A stretch of 64,000 nucleotides of DNA from Pegoplata infirma (GCA_963921195.1 OY992537.1:245960414-246024413), one strand, 5' to 3'. Positions 22,359-32,639 are shown, counted from the stretch's first letter. Notes: a model not told the origin generated them from the letters alone. Translations and numbers: made by a program.

Positions 22359-22694
22359 ATTTAAAATATTTTTTAAGTGTTGATATTACTCATACGCACA
22401 CCTTATATACACCATTATTGTATAAAATTAGCGTAGTGCAGTCTTTAACATTTGATTTCTCAAAAACAAGCAAACCACATCTCTGAAAATTTCAGAACGA
22501 ATAGAAAGGCACTTTAATTTTTTTTTTTTTTAATTAAAAAAAAAAATTAATTGCGGCATGTTTTTCGATAAATAAAGTTTAATTTGAAATTTGAAAAATT
22601 CAGAACTTCTTCTGAAAAATTTCCAATTTTTATTTTTTTAATCGATAGCCCATACAAAAATCTATAAAAAACTTTTATTTTAAAGACTTTACAG

Positions 22695-23041
22695 CAATGG
22701 TTCCCAACCTTTTTAACGCCACGCCCCACTTTAAAGTTAAAAAAACTGCATTGTCCCCCTACACTCAAGAATTTTTTTTTAACTTTTCTAATTTTTGTTT
22801 CTAATGAAAAACTGCTACTGGTTTAGCAAAGTTTTTGTAAAGTAAGCATTTAAACTAAGTTTTTAGTAAACATGTTAAGCAATTAACAAATTTTTTGTAT
22901 TTGATTTTGCTCAAAAAAAATTTTTTTGTAGTTAATTTTTAGTTAATTTGATTAAAAAAATCTTGAAAATTTGCTCGTTGCCCCCCTGGAATCTTCAAAT
23001 TGCCCCCCAGTGGGGCGAGAATCAAAGGTTGGGAACCATTG
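22695..23041. mobile_element. hAT-type MITE, 347 bp, perfect TSD
   Basis: Perfect 15-bp TIR CAATGGTTCCCAACC and an exact 8-bp duplication CTTTACAG (22687-22694, 23042-23049). The left-arm partner of the host palindrome gives the pre-insertion state, confirming the duplication. Subterminal CGCCCCACTT/GTGGGGCG words. Non-coding. Confidence 0.9.
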
Positions 23042-23289
23042 CTTTACAGTGTTTAATTTAATTTGCATAAATATTGAAGTAAAAATACTCAGGCAACAAA
23101 GTTTAATATTTTCAATATTTGACCACGCCTACAAGGCCCACTTTGAAAAATCTTAAATTTTATTTTTGTTATTTAATAGTACCCTAAGGGCGAATACTTT
23201 GGAAATGATAGCCCATTTAAACCACTATGGTTTTTCTGTTGTGGAACGTTTGGTGTGGAATGCCTCATATACAGCACCCATCTTTCACA

Positions 23290-24175
23290 ACTTTTCAATT
23301 CACATGAAAATTTCCGAATGACCTGAACTCGAGTTTGGTGTTTTGTTGTTACGGTTTTCATTCGAAGTTGACATCAAATAACTAAAATTTAAAAAAATTA
23401 TAAGAAAAAAAGTGCATTCGTTTTACTTTCACCAAACTTTAATTATGTGAAACAAAACGAAAAAAAAATCGGATGTGAAATCTAGAACACCTAAAAAATT
23501 CGGAATTTTTCACTTTCACATTTTTTATGTGAATTACTATTTTTGGAACAGCGGCCATAATAAAATTTTGATGTCATGGTAGACGTCATAGGTATGATTC
23601 CTTTAAATCATTAAAAAAACGAATGCTTTTGTAGATTTTTCACCTGCAATTAACTGATATCTTTACAGACATAAAAAATGCATAAAAATTCCAAATGTAA
23701 AAATATCCACAAACCGCGTCTGCTGAAATCAGATTTTCTAGATTTTTTTTTTTTGTTTTTACTAATATTTTTATTTTTGACATAATAAGTTCCCCCCCCC
23801 CCCTTCCTTTTCTGAACTTAAAAAGTTTCTTCTGCTTCTTTTCCATTTTTTTTGTGTTTTTTTTTTTTTAATTCCTTCTGCTTCTTTTCTACTTTTGTTT
23901 GTGTTTTTTTTTTAATTTTTTGCACCACCAATAAAATAAAATTCGTTTTTCTTGTCATTATAATAACTTGACAACACACTGTATAAACAATGCACATGTA
24001 CGAGTATGATGAATAAAAGGATAAAAAAAAGCTTTTAGTTTGACGCGTGTAGACAATTTTCTCTGAACAAAACTGACTTTAATGGAATTTTCGCAATTAT
24101 GAAATTATAGAAAATGTTTATTCATTATTTTTTACTTTGCTGAAGCTCATAAAATAATTATTTAATTTAGTATGT
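23290..24175. other. AT-rich DNA with C- and T-tracts, no gene seen
   Basis: CTTCTGCTTCTTTTC is repeated in tandem at 23829 and 23876, next to long T runs and a C11 tract at about 23793. No gene or defined element. Confidence 0.35.
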
Positions 24176-24414
24176 ATAGCAGGGATGATAAATGACCTTT
24201 TGAAGATTGTACAGAATTGACTAAAAAAGTGTACTTTTTTGACCCTTATTGTACTAAAAAGTTATATTTTTTTTAATGTTTATTGAACAAGAATACAATA
24301 CTTTATCTCAGTGTTTCCTGAAAAATTGCTTCGAAGTCCACACATGAACCGATGCGACCTACAGTGACGAGCAAAAGTGTAACAGGGATCACATTGCTTA
24401 GATAATCTGCTCTA

Positions 24415-25227
24415 CACTCAAAATATTTTGTAGGCAAAAACAAAAGAAAAACACACTTAAAACAAGTGAATAAACAATTGAAAACCATACCAGTAATTAT
24501 TCATTTATTTTAACAAACAGCAACATTTATTTTTTACGGTTGACAAAATTTTCTAAAATAAATAACATTAAACATTTAAAAATAACGGTTTTTTCACTCT
24601 TTTTTACTAACATATTCGAAAAAAATAACCTACGAAAACATTAAAAATTAATGATAGTTCTGTTATTTTTACCAACAAATTCCAAAAAAATAACCTACGA
24701 AAACATTAAAAATTAATGATTTCGTAGGTTATTTTATACAATTTTCTATTGAAATATTTTTTTAAAAATGTTTAATAAAATTTTGGGGAATCGATCCCGC
24801 AACCAACTACATTCTGGCCAGACACTCTACCCATCGTGCCAAAGTCACTTGATACAAACATGTTTTTATATTTCTATAAATAATTTTTTGATTTTTTTTT
24901 CTACAAAAAATTTACTGACTTGTGTAGGTAAAAACTAATGATATTTCATTAAAAAATACCAACAATTTAAAAAAAAATTACTTACACAAATCATTAAAAA
25001 TCAAAAGAATAATCAGTAGTTTTTACTTACAGAACAAAAATAAATGACTTTAAAAATTGAATGTTAATGAAAGTCTTTATTTTTTAGTGCGTTATTTTTG
25101 AAACAAATGACTGAAGTAGTCATTAATAAAAACTGAACATCAAACAAATGTTTTTTCTTTTAAAAACGACTAAACGGAAAACTTTTTAAATAAACTACAA
25201 ACAGTTAATGACATAATTTTTTGAGTG
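24415..25227. mobile_element. TA-flanked MITE, 813 bp, in left arm of Tc1 palindrome
   Basis: TA (24413-24414), CACTCAAAATATTTTGTAGG; right end GACATAATTTTTTGAGTG, TA (25228-25229). The intact right arm of the host element shows the empty site, so the TA duplication is directly supported. The interior has repeats of AATAACCTACGAAAACATT and a tRNA-like segment. Confidence 0.9.
24781..24855 (-). repeat. tRNA-like SINE head or tRNA pseudogene
   Basis: On the minus strand it carries TGGCACGATGGGTAGAG (A-box-like) and GGGATCGATTCC (B-box-like), spaced as in a tRNA. Acceptor and anticodon stems do not pair well. It sits inside the MITE 24415-25227 and is probably a tRNA-derived SINE fragment rather than a working tRNA. 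Confidence 0.45.
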
Positions 25228-25618
25228 TATATTTTAAACTACACAAGATAAAGTATTGAAGTTTTTTGATAATTTTATTAGTTAATTGATCAGAATTTAT
25301 AAACATTATCGAAATATGCTGTAAAATTTTTTATAAAAAAAATATAGTAAAAATTCCATAAAAAGGCAAGTGTTACATTATTGCACTCATGATTTTTCTA
25401 CATAAATCTTTAGGACAACTTTTATATTTCGCGCATATAGACCCGGATTTTGCAATTTTTTTATAAAACTTAATAAATAACATAAAAATAATTCATTTGT
25501 TGAAAAGAAATTTTGGCTAAACATTTTTTTTAACTCAAAAGTCCGTCCTTTTAACGATTTTAGGAGAGCCACACGTATTACTCAAGCTTAGAATATACAG
25601 ACATTATTTTTTTGGAAT

Positions 25619-25648
25619 GGCGTTTATATCCGGCGATAGTAGAGCCCA
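25619..25648 (-). pseudogene. Tc1 transposase catalytic-motif remnant, left arm
   Basis: W-A-L-L-S-P-D-I-N-A followed by I-P-K-K and a stop. Downstream on the minus strand an open frame to 25387 corresponds to the C-terminal part of the same remnant. Frameshifts and stops lie upstream. The mirror copy is in the right arm. Confidence 0.6.
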
Positions 25649-26341
25649 TTTATAATCAAATTCATAAGTGGTTTGTTTATTTTGCAATTAATACAATTTT
25701 TTATTGGGTACTCAATTTGGGTTTTTGGCGGAATTTCAAATATTTTTGCAGATATTCAACATTTTTCGGATGAATACGAGCCAATTCTGGCCGATGATGT
25801 TTTTTCTATATTCGGTCTTAAATATATCGTCAATTAAAATCATCAGTAGATTGACAATATTGTTATAAAGAATGTAGTTATTATTAAATCCCTATTTAAA
25901 ATTCTTGTTTGGGGTACCTAAATTGAATTAGTGAATTTCGTCCAATAACAAGAGCAGCAAAAGACTTTTATTTATAAAACATTATTTATTTTTGTTCTTC
26001 TGAAAAAATTAACTCCAAAGATTGCGTTCTGATTCGATAATTTGACACTATGGCACTACCCCGAGGATAATGTCCAAAACCACGAAATGTGATAGTGGTT
26101 TAAAATGGCATAAACCCATTCTTAACAAAATTTATGATCAACCGTTGATATAACTTGTTGATTTATTTACGGCTGAATTAAGAAAACACTTCTTGAGGCA
26201 AAACTGGCCTTTATTCAGCCGAAAAATGTCGAATTTCGGCAAAAATATTTGAAATTCCTCCAGAAACCCAACCCCAGTACACAATAACTTTTTTTTTACT
26301 AATTGCAAAAGCAACAATCCATTTACGAAATTTTTTATAAA

Positions 26342-26371
26342 TGGTCTCTATTATCGCCTGATATAAACACC
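26342..26371 (+). pseudogene. Tc1 transposase catalytic-motif remnant, right arm
   Basis: W-S-L-L-S-P-D-I-N-T followed by I-Q-K-K, convergent with the left-arm remnant. Together they show that the palindrome derives from two opposed copies of the 3' part of one Tc1-like transposon. Confidence 0.6.
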
Positions 26372-26888
26372 ATTCAAAAAAAATAATTTCTGCAAATTCT
26401 TAGCTTGATAAATATACGTGGTTCCCCAAAAAACGTAAATAGGACGGACTTTTGAGTTAAAAAAAATGTTTAGCCAAAATTTCTTTTCAACAAATGAATT
26501 ATTTTTATGTTATTTATTAAGTTTTATAAAAAAATTGCAAAATCCTGGTCTATATGCGCGAAATATAAAAGTTGTCCTAAAGATTTATGTAGAAAAATCA
26601 TGAGTGCAATAATGTAACACTTGCCTTTTTATGGAATTTTTACTATATTTTTTTTATAAAAAATTTTACAGCATATTTCGATAATGTTTATAAATTCTGA
26701 TCAATTAACTAATAAAATTATCAAAAAACTTCAATACTTTATCTTGTGTAGTTTAAAATATAGAGCAGATTATCTAAGCAATGTGAACCCTGTTACACTT
26801 TTGCTCGTCACTGTATCTTTGGTTAGTCTTTAATAAATGTAGAAATCACACACAAACCAAATTTGAGCGAAAAATGCTTCTTCTTTTG

Positions 26889-27118
26889 ATCTTTTTCGAA
26901 TTACAATTGATCTTTTTCGAATTACAATTGATCTATTTTGAATTACAATTGGAATCTTCGAATTACAAATGGAATCTTCGAATTACAATTGGAGTATTCG
27001 AATTACAAATGGAATCTTCGAATTACAAATGGAATCTTCGAATTACAAATGGAATCTTCGAATTACAAATAGAATCTTCGAATTACAATTGATCTTTTTC
27101 GAATTACATCTGTAAATG
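26889..27118 (-). repeat. Minisatellite, about 20-bp unit, inverted partner of 15538-15777
   Basis: Units GATCTTTTTCGAATTACAAT and GGAATCTTCGAATTACAAAT occur about eleven times. The right flank is TCTGTAAATGGTGTAG, the inverse of the flank at 15540. Read in frame on the plus strand it gives a periodic peptide (F-E-L-Q repeats) that should not be taken as a gene. Confidence 0.8.
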
Positions 27119-27849
27119 GTGTAGAACGCAATTGATGATTTTTGTTTGAAATTGTCCCAAGAGCAATCGTTTTTAAGAGCAAGTAGTTTTTTTTGAAAAA
27201 ATATTTTACAATGAAACTTTTGTTGTGAAAATCCTGGGCTGTACCACTGAGTGGTGTTGGGTATAAAAATGGTTTAAGCGCCCGTGCTCCAACATAAAAA
27301 AAAAAATTAAAAAAATATTTTGTAGATTTTTAAAAATAAGGTGCTGATTTTGACGATTTTTTTAAATATTTGTAGACTTTTGACTAACAATTTCCTGGTT
27401 GCCACATTAAAATAGTCAAAATAAAATTAGTGATGGGGAATAAACATTTTTAATATGAATAACAAAGAGAATCTTGAAAATTTTTAAATTGTACAAAATT
27501 TTACTCATCGTACAAAGTACAATTGTACTGACTTTATCATCCCTGATGTATTATAGAATGTATGTTCAATAGACCGGATCAAAATAAATTTTAATTTACT
27601 CACCAGCAGAGCTTATAAAGGATAAAATAATATTCAATGTCGATTTCCGTTCTAATGTCACCACCAGAGCCTTATTAACCATTTCATCCATGAGATTTTT
27701 TTGAAATCTAGAATTTTTTTTCAATTTTGGAAAGTCAGAAATCCTCACCGTTCCCCCAAGGGATGAATGTTCCTAATGATCATCATAACAGAGGATGGAG
27801 AAGCTAGCCTTATAACCTTAGAATTAAGTAATGCCCTGTCTAAGAACCG

Positions 27850-28030
27850 TCTTCTGTAAGAAAATATCTCGGGGAATTTTTCAGTAGGTAAAATCAGAGA
27901 ATTTTTTTATAGAAAAAATGCAAGAAGTAGAGGTGGAAAAAGAAAAAATAAAAAGAATCTCAAGAATCTCAAAATTTTTTATAGAAAAATTGTCTCGGAA
28001 TTTTACTGAAAATAAAAATCTATTGGAAAA
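27850..28030. repeat. Degenerate TATAGAAAAA/CTCAGAAT repeats, block 1
   Basis: A few diverged units of the type seen inside the hAT element at 17392-19233. Confidence 0.45.
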
Positions 28031-28219
28031 ATCATTAAAAGTTTACTGAGCATTATAATAACTGGTTTATATCAGAGACCAAATATAACAGCTATATGTG
28101 TCTTTTTGTTATAAAAAATCATGAAACGAATGTTGTCCAAACTAAGTATTTTATATATGAAACGACTTTTAGAGATGTCCCGTGTTTAAATTTACAATAA
28201 CTTTTATACTTTTTGTTCA

Positions 28220-28598
28220 AACAATTTAAAATAACTTTTATTTTATATTTATTGGAGTAAATAACTGTTATAACAGTTATTTTTAAAAAATAACAGTTAT
28301 TGAAAACTTTTTGTTTAAACAATTTTAAATAACAAATTCTGATTAAGTTTTATTAAAAATAAAAATTGTTTTATTCGACCTTTAAAATATTATATTTTGA
28401 GGATGTTTATACTGGCTCGAGATCATTATTTTCTTTACTAATTAAAACCATGAAAATTATGCTATGAGAATATCGTGGTTTTAATTAGTAAAGAAAATAA
28501 TGACCTCGAGCCAGAATAAACATCCTCAAAATATAATTTTAAATAACTTTTATTTTATATTTATTGGAGTAAATAACTCTTATAACAGTTATTTTTAA
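28220..28598. repeat. Direct repeat of about 65 bp split by a hairpin element
   Basis: AATAACTTTTATTTTATATT and the following TTGGAGTAAATAACT-TTATAACAGTTATTTTT occur at 28230-28288 and 28543-28600 with one or two changes. The palindrome 28387-28545 lies between them. Confidence 0.65.
28387..28545. mobile_element. Near-perfect palindromic hairpin, about 65-bp arms
   Basis: The left arm (TATTTTGAGGATGTTTATAC, CTGGCTCGAG, TCATTATTTTCTTTACTAAT) and its inverse at 28480-28540 differ at only a few positions. The loop is about 25 bp (28453-28479). It resembles a MITE of the hairpin type or the template of a long hairpin RNA. No coding content. Confidence 0.7.
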
Positions 28599-28889
28599 AA
28601 AAGGTCAATCAAAGTTTATATCTTTAAATCAATGATTGAAGTATTTATTATCTATCAATAGGATTCTTCTGCATGCGTTTATTGTTGTTTTATTTTAATA
28701 ATTCAATTTTTGTAGGGCTCAAAGAGTTTTTAATAACAGTTATAAAAAATAAAAGTTTTTAATTTCTGTTATTTTGAAGAGATATTTATATAAATCAATT
28801 CAAACTGTTATTTTTATTTTTTTTTTTTTAAAAAATATTTTCGAACAGTTAAATTTGACTTTTTTCAATAAATCTCATAACAGTTATGG

Positions 28890-29209
28890 CACAGACTAAT
28901 ACAGACTCGACATAAGTGACAGGTGTCAAAAAAGTATTATTTAATCATATGGTTAATATTTTCAAATTATTCTACGAATTAGGTTAGAAAGAGAAAACTG
29001 ATATAACGCGCCATAAGAAAAATGGATGCCAGATCGGTTTTTGTTGTTTCACTCACTCCTAAGTCGTAGAAAGTGTTGCCATGTTAGCGTAAAACGGACT
29101 AAAAACCGCTGTGTTTTCTCCTAAAATCGCTTAGTTTTTCCCCATTTTTTCTTATAAAACTCTACTGTCGAGTCTGTGACTCTACCGTCGAGTCTGTATT
29201 TAGTCTGTG
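28890..29209. mobile_element. TIR element, CACAGACTAATACAGACTCGAC, 320 bp
   Basis: The left end CACAGACTAATACAGACTC is matched inverted by GAGTCTGTATTTAGTCTGTG at the right, with one inserted base. TTATGG flanks both sides (28884-28889, 29210-29215). The GTCGAGTCTGT motif is repeated twice near the right end (29167 and 29188). Superfamily unassigned. Confidence 0.7.
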
Positions 29210-29319
29210 TTATGGTCTCTGGTTTATATAAAACTAGTAAAAATTAATGTCTTAAATTTTGAGAAAAATTAAATTTGTCTTTCACACTTTTCTAAATTCA
29301 AACCATATCTGAGAATTTT

Positions 29320-29730
29320 GTTATAGGAAATATCTGATAAATTGTCTATAGCAAATACCGGAAAAATCTAGAAGTTTCAAAACTAAAAATCTGAGAATTA
29401 TATTCAGGAAAAATTCCAGAATATTTCCACACAAAAATGTTTAAGAATCCTAGACTTTTTCTGTAGGAAAATTACTCAGAATCTCAGAAATTTTTTTACA
29501 GGAATATAAAAAAATGTCTCAGAGTTTTTTACTTTTTCTTAGAAAAAAATGTTTTTTCAATAGACAAAATGTCTCAGAATCTGATACTTTTTCTATAGGA
29601 AAAATTTCTCAGAATATTAGACTTTTCCATAGGAAAAATTTTTCAGAATAGTGACTTTTCCTATTTGAAAAATTGTTCAGAATCTGAGACTTTTTCTATT
29701 GGAAAAATATCTCAAAATCTGATACTGTTT
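29320..29730. repeat. Degenerate TTTCTATAGGAAAA/CTCAGAATCTGA repeats, block 2
   Basis: About eight to ten units, better conserved than those at 27850. The units near 29575-29710 combine GACTTTTTCTATAGGAAAAA with CAGAATCTGA. Confidence 0.65.
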
Positions 29731-29739
29731 TTGATCATT

Positions 29740-30410
29740 TTAGTGTTGGTATATTTCCTTTTAAAATTGTAAGCCGTTTTAAAAATATTTTATGTAATTT
29801 AAAAATTCAGCTTAAAAACATTTTTTAAAATTATTTACAATAGATTTATTCTTTTTTTAGTTGATGCATCCTGTTCTTGTAGGCTGCATCGACAGGCATG
29901 ACTAAAATTTTATAATGATCGAGAATGTGTGATAAAATATATAATAAATCTAGATTGAAACCAAAATATGATAATCTTAAATTTCAATTGGTTAATAAAC
30001 CAAAAATATTAAATATCTTTTCCCTCATCCTATTTTTTTTTTAAGTACGATGTAAAGTATAAATGTTGAGAATTGTTTTGGACTATTCGTTTTTTTTTTT
30101 TTCATTATAATTTTTTAACGTTATTACTTAGACATACAATTTTTTACTCCCTCAATGTTATGAAATTCATAATTATTTGCGGTGATTCAACATTTTTTTT
30201 TTTGGTATGCAACTTATAAATGATAAGCATTACATACAACATTTTTGAACCTTCTTGTATATAACATTTCGAGCTTTGACGTTGTATTGCATGATAGAAA
30301 ATATTTATAACCAAAATTACGAACTGCTACCACAAGATTTATGAATAAAGTGTCGTTCTGTTAAAATCTGTTCGAAAAAATGTTACAATACTTGGGACCT
30401 GGGCATTGAA
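29740..30410. other. AT-rich DNA, no gene seen
   Basis: No repeat partner or convincing frame was found. Several T-tracts. Confidence 0.35.
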
Positions 30411-30416
30411 GATTTA

Positions 30417-31090
30417 GTTTTTATACCCTCCAACTACAGTATGAGGGTATACTCACTTTGTCATTCCGTGTGTAACGCATCAAAATATCAGTCTAGGACC
30501 CCATAAAGTATATATATTTATGATCAGTGATCGATTCTAAGACATTCTAGCGATGTCCGTCCGTCCGTCTGTCCGTCTGTAGTTAACACGATGCAGTCCA
30601 AAATAAAAGAGCTAGACTCCCGACATTGGGCACGAATATGTCTAATGTTCCTAGGCAGGTTAAGTTCGTAAAGGAGCAAAATCGGTCCAGGGGGAAAAAA
30701 GTTCCCCCTTGAGGAACTAAACCAACCTCTGAAAAATACCATATTTTTACATGATTTTCTTTGTTTTGGTTTAACAAATGCAACATTTTTGTGCTACAAG
30801 AAGTTCAAAATCCTGCATTTGGACCCACAGAATTAAAAAATGTAATTTTTTCGGTCCGCCCCCCCCCCCCCTTTTATTGGCGAGGAATATTTTTTTTTTA
30901 AATAAACTTGTATTTTTTTACAGCAAAAAGTATACGAATGAATTCTTAAATACATATTCGAGAAGAAATGCCCCCCCCCCCAATTACCACTACCGACCCC
31001 CCCAAAAAAAAAAAATAAAACGCCCCTGCAATTTTTTTTTATTTATTTGCATGTTGGAGGGTATAACAGATTCGGCACGGCCGAATGTTT
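30417..31090 (+). mobile_element. Mini-me/Helitron-like element, complete-looking
   Basis: 5' end TTTTTATACCCTCCAACTAC and GAGGGTATACTCACTTTGTC, then GACCCCATAAAGTATATATA, GATCAGTGATCGATTC and GTCCGTCCGTCTGTCCGTCTG. The 3' end has GGAGGGTATAACAG and a perfect hairpin at 31070-31086 (ATTCGGC, loop ACG, GCCGAAT). The interior carries C-tracts. No Rep/helicase gene, hence non-autonomous. Confidence 0.8.
31070..31086 (+). repeat. Helitron-type 3' subterminal hairpin
   Basis: A 7-bp GC-rich stem (ATTCGGC/GCCGAAT) around a 3-base loop. The same stem closes the minus-oriented copies at 5468-5484 and 44032-44048, with loop CTT in plus-strand reading. Confidence 0.75.
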
Positions 31091-31485
31091 TTCATGAAAT
31101 AGCAGCCATTGAAATATTTTTTTCATTTAAGCCCTGTAAGTTGGTCATCGGCTAGAAAAAATTAGATAACAGATTAGAAATCAGGAGACAAAAGTCTATA
31201 AGAACCAGTTGGATATTTCACCAGTTGGATATTTTTGGTGCCGACCAGTGTTTTTTACATTGCTGTGGACTTTTTGTTGTGTACAAATTTTAATTGAACG
31301 ATGCTCTTATTTATGTAGGTACATTCTTATATATAATTTAAAGAAAATAATATATAATTACAAGTGTGAAGATAACAATTTTATGATAAACTTGTTTGAA
31401 TAATACATAGTTAAGACATACTAAAAAGGTAAACTTAGCATTTTTGGAAAAAAAGTGCGTCAGTTGAAATTATTGTTACTAACAC

Positions 31486-31700
31486 AGGTAACTCTCGATT
31501 TAAGCGATAAACAAAAATGTACTTTTTTGGAAAACGCTTCAACGGAGCTTTAGAACTTTAAATAATTGATTTTGCGGCTTTAAGTAAAAAAAACACAATT
31601 CCTATAAAAATATGAATTCAAAATATCATACTACTTACTTTTTTAGAAACCTCCTTTAAAAAATTTCTTCGAAAAAGCAAGTATATTAACACACTTATTG
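31486..31700 (+). mobile_element. Pogo/Tigger-like terminus fragment
   Basis: CAGGTAACTCTCGATTTAAG at 31484 resembles the inverse of the terminus at about 59545-59568 (CGATTTACACGAT with GAGGGTTACC). Only one end was found, so the right border is a guess. Confidence 0.4.
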
Positions 31701-31791
31701 ATTGTGACGTTTAAAGTTTTTCAAATAAAAATTTACATGGACAGATTTTCATATAAAAATATATTCTAATAAACCAAACGATGGCGACACG

Positions 31792-31968
31792 AAATAACTC
31801 CCACGAAATAACTCCCAATGAAATAAATCCCACTTAAAATGAAATATGTCCCAATGGAGAAAACGATGAAATAAGTCCCAACCACAATGAAATAACTTCC
31901 ACCTACAAATTGAAATAAGTGCCAATGAAATAACTCCCATTAATAATGAAAGAAGTCCCAATAAAAAA
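31792..31968 (-). repeat. Degenerate tandem repeat, GAAATAACTCCCAAT unit
   Basis: About ten units of 15-22 bp (GAAATAACTCCCA, GAAATAAGTCCCAA and variants). It is open across 70 codons on the minus strand only because of the periodicity. Confidence 0.7.
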
Positions 31969-32261
31969 ACTTAGACGTCTCAACAAAAATTAAACAAACA
32001 ATAAGGGAAAATATATCAGTTAAGTCGAGCACGAGGATCCTGATCGTACTTTCGGAACAATACACACAAGTTATAATAACTGCCGAATGCGAAACTTGAC
32101 GGCTGATTTGTTTTTTTAGAGTTTTTCGAAAACATGCAAAAATACATGACTGTTCTGTTTGACTTGCTTCGGTTACATTCAAACATTGCGGCGATGTTTT
32201 GCACCAAATATTCAGTGACATACAAACACGTTGTAAAAAGCTCAGTAGTCGATAAAATTGA

Positions 32262-32597
32262 GGCGATTTTTGGTACCAATTTTTCGCCTGCGGTCCTTTT
32301 TGCGACAAATTTGTATGTTACAGAAAATTTAAAAGATTTAATTATAACCTCTTGTAAAAAGCGCTCTTGCGAAAATTTGTATGTTACCGAAAATTTAAAG
32401 ATTTAATCAGAACTTGTTGCAAAAAGTGCCACAGGCGAAAATTTGGTACCAAAAATCGCCTCGATTTTTGGTACCAAATTTTCGCATGCGGCGCTTATTG
32501 CGACAAATTTGTATGTTACCGAAAATTTAAAACATCTAATTAGAATTTGTTGTAAAAAGCGCCGCAGGCGAAAATTTGGTACCAAAAATCGCCACAA
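32262..32597. repeat. Tandem palindromic elements with GGTACC cores
   Basis: Two adjacent hairpin units share GGCGATTTTTGGTACCAA at one end and its inverse, TTGGTACCAAAAATCGCC, at the other. TGCGACAAATTTGTATGTTACC and TTGTAAAAAGCGC lie inside. The junction at 32436-32486 is itself a palindrome. The first unit has an extra internal duplication of the ATTTGTATGTTACCGAAAAT block. Confidence 0.75.
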
Positions 32598-32639
32598 ACG
32601 ATAAAACGTTTAAAACAACTTTAACTAAAAACTTTTTGA

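Larger units (their letters stand above)
21586..23286. mobile_element. Giant palindromic foldback element, about 565-bp arms
   Basis: The left arm (about 21586-22150) and right arm (about 22366-23286, after removing a 355-bp insertion with its duplication) are inverted repeats along their whole length. Landmarks are GGGTGCTGTATA and GGCATTCCACACCAAA at the outside, GTATTCGCCCTTA, AAAGTGGGC, ATCGATTAAAAAAA and GCGTATGAGTAAT near the centre. Before insertion of the central hAT MITE the arms met with almost no loop. No intact frame. The outer word CATTCCACACCAAA recurs at 46269. Confidence 0.8.
24362..26813. mobile_element. Palindromic Tc1-like element (two inverted copies)
   Basis: TA-flanked termini CAGTGACGAGCAAAAGTGTA and the inverse are identical over about 52 of 53 bp. 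Once the MITE 24415-25227 is removed, the whole element reads as an inverted repeat with arms of about 600-620 bp around a centre at 25860-26140. Each arm encodes a decayed Tc1 transposase motif: W-A-L-L-S-P-D-I-N-A on the minus strand at 25619-25648 and W-S-L-L-S-P-D-I-N-T on the plus strand at 26342-26371. This corresponds to the W-P-x-x-S-P-D-L-N-P-I-E block of the family. The acidic residue after N-P-I is missing in both, so neither would be active. Confidence 0.8.
24180..27545. mobile_element. Outer hAT-like composite, CAGGGATGATAAA ends
   Basis: The left end CAGGGATGATAAATGAC and right end GACTTTATCATCCCTG are inverted repeats. Flanks ATGTATAG and ATGTATTA agree at six of eight bases. 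Subterminal GTACTTTTTTG and TTGTACT words occur at both ends. It encloses the Tc1 palindrome 24362-26813 and the minisatellite 26889-27118, and was therefore the first to land. Confidence 0.6.

Noticed and set aside
26874..27092. Periodic plus-strand frame with F-E-L-Q repeats as a repeat protein
   Set aside because: The DNA is a 20-bp minisatellite shared, inverted, with 15538-15777; the periodic peptide is a consequence of the array.
30840..31010. C-tracts as a G-quadruplex regulatory site
   Set aside because: Homopolymer runs inside a non-autonomous repeat; no regular four-tract spacing was evident by eye.
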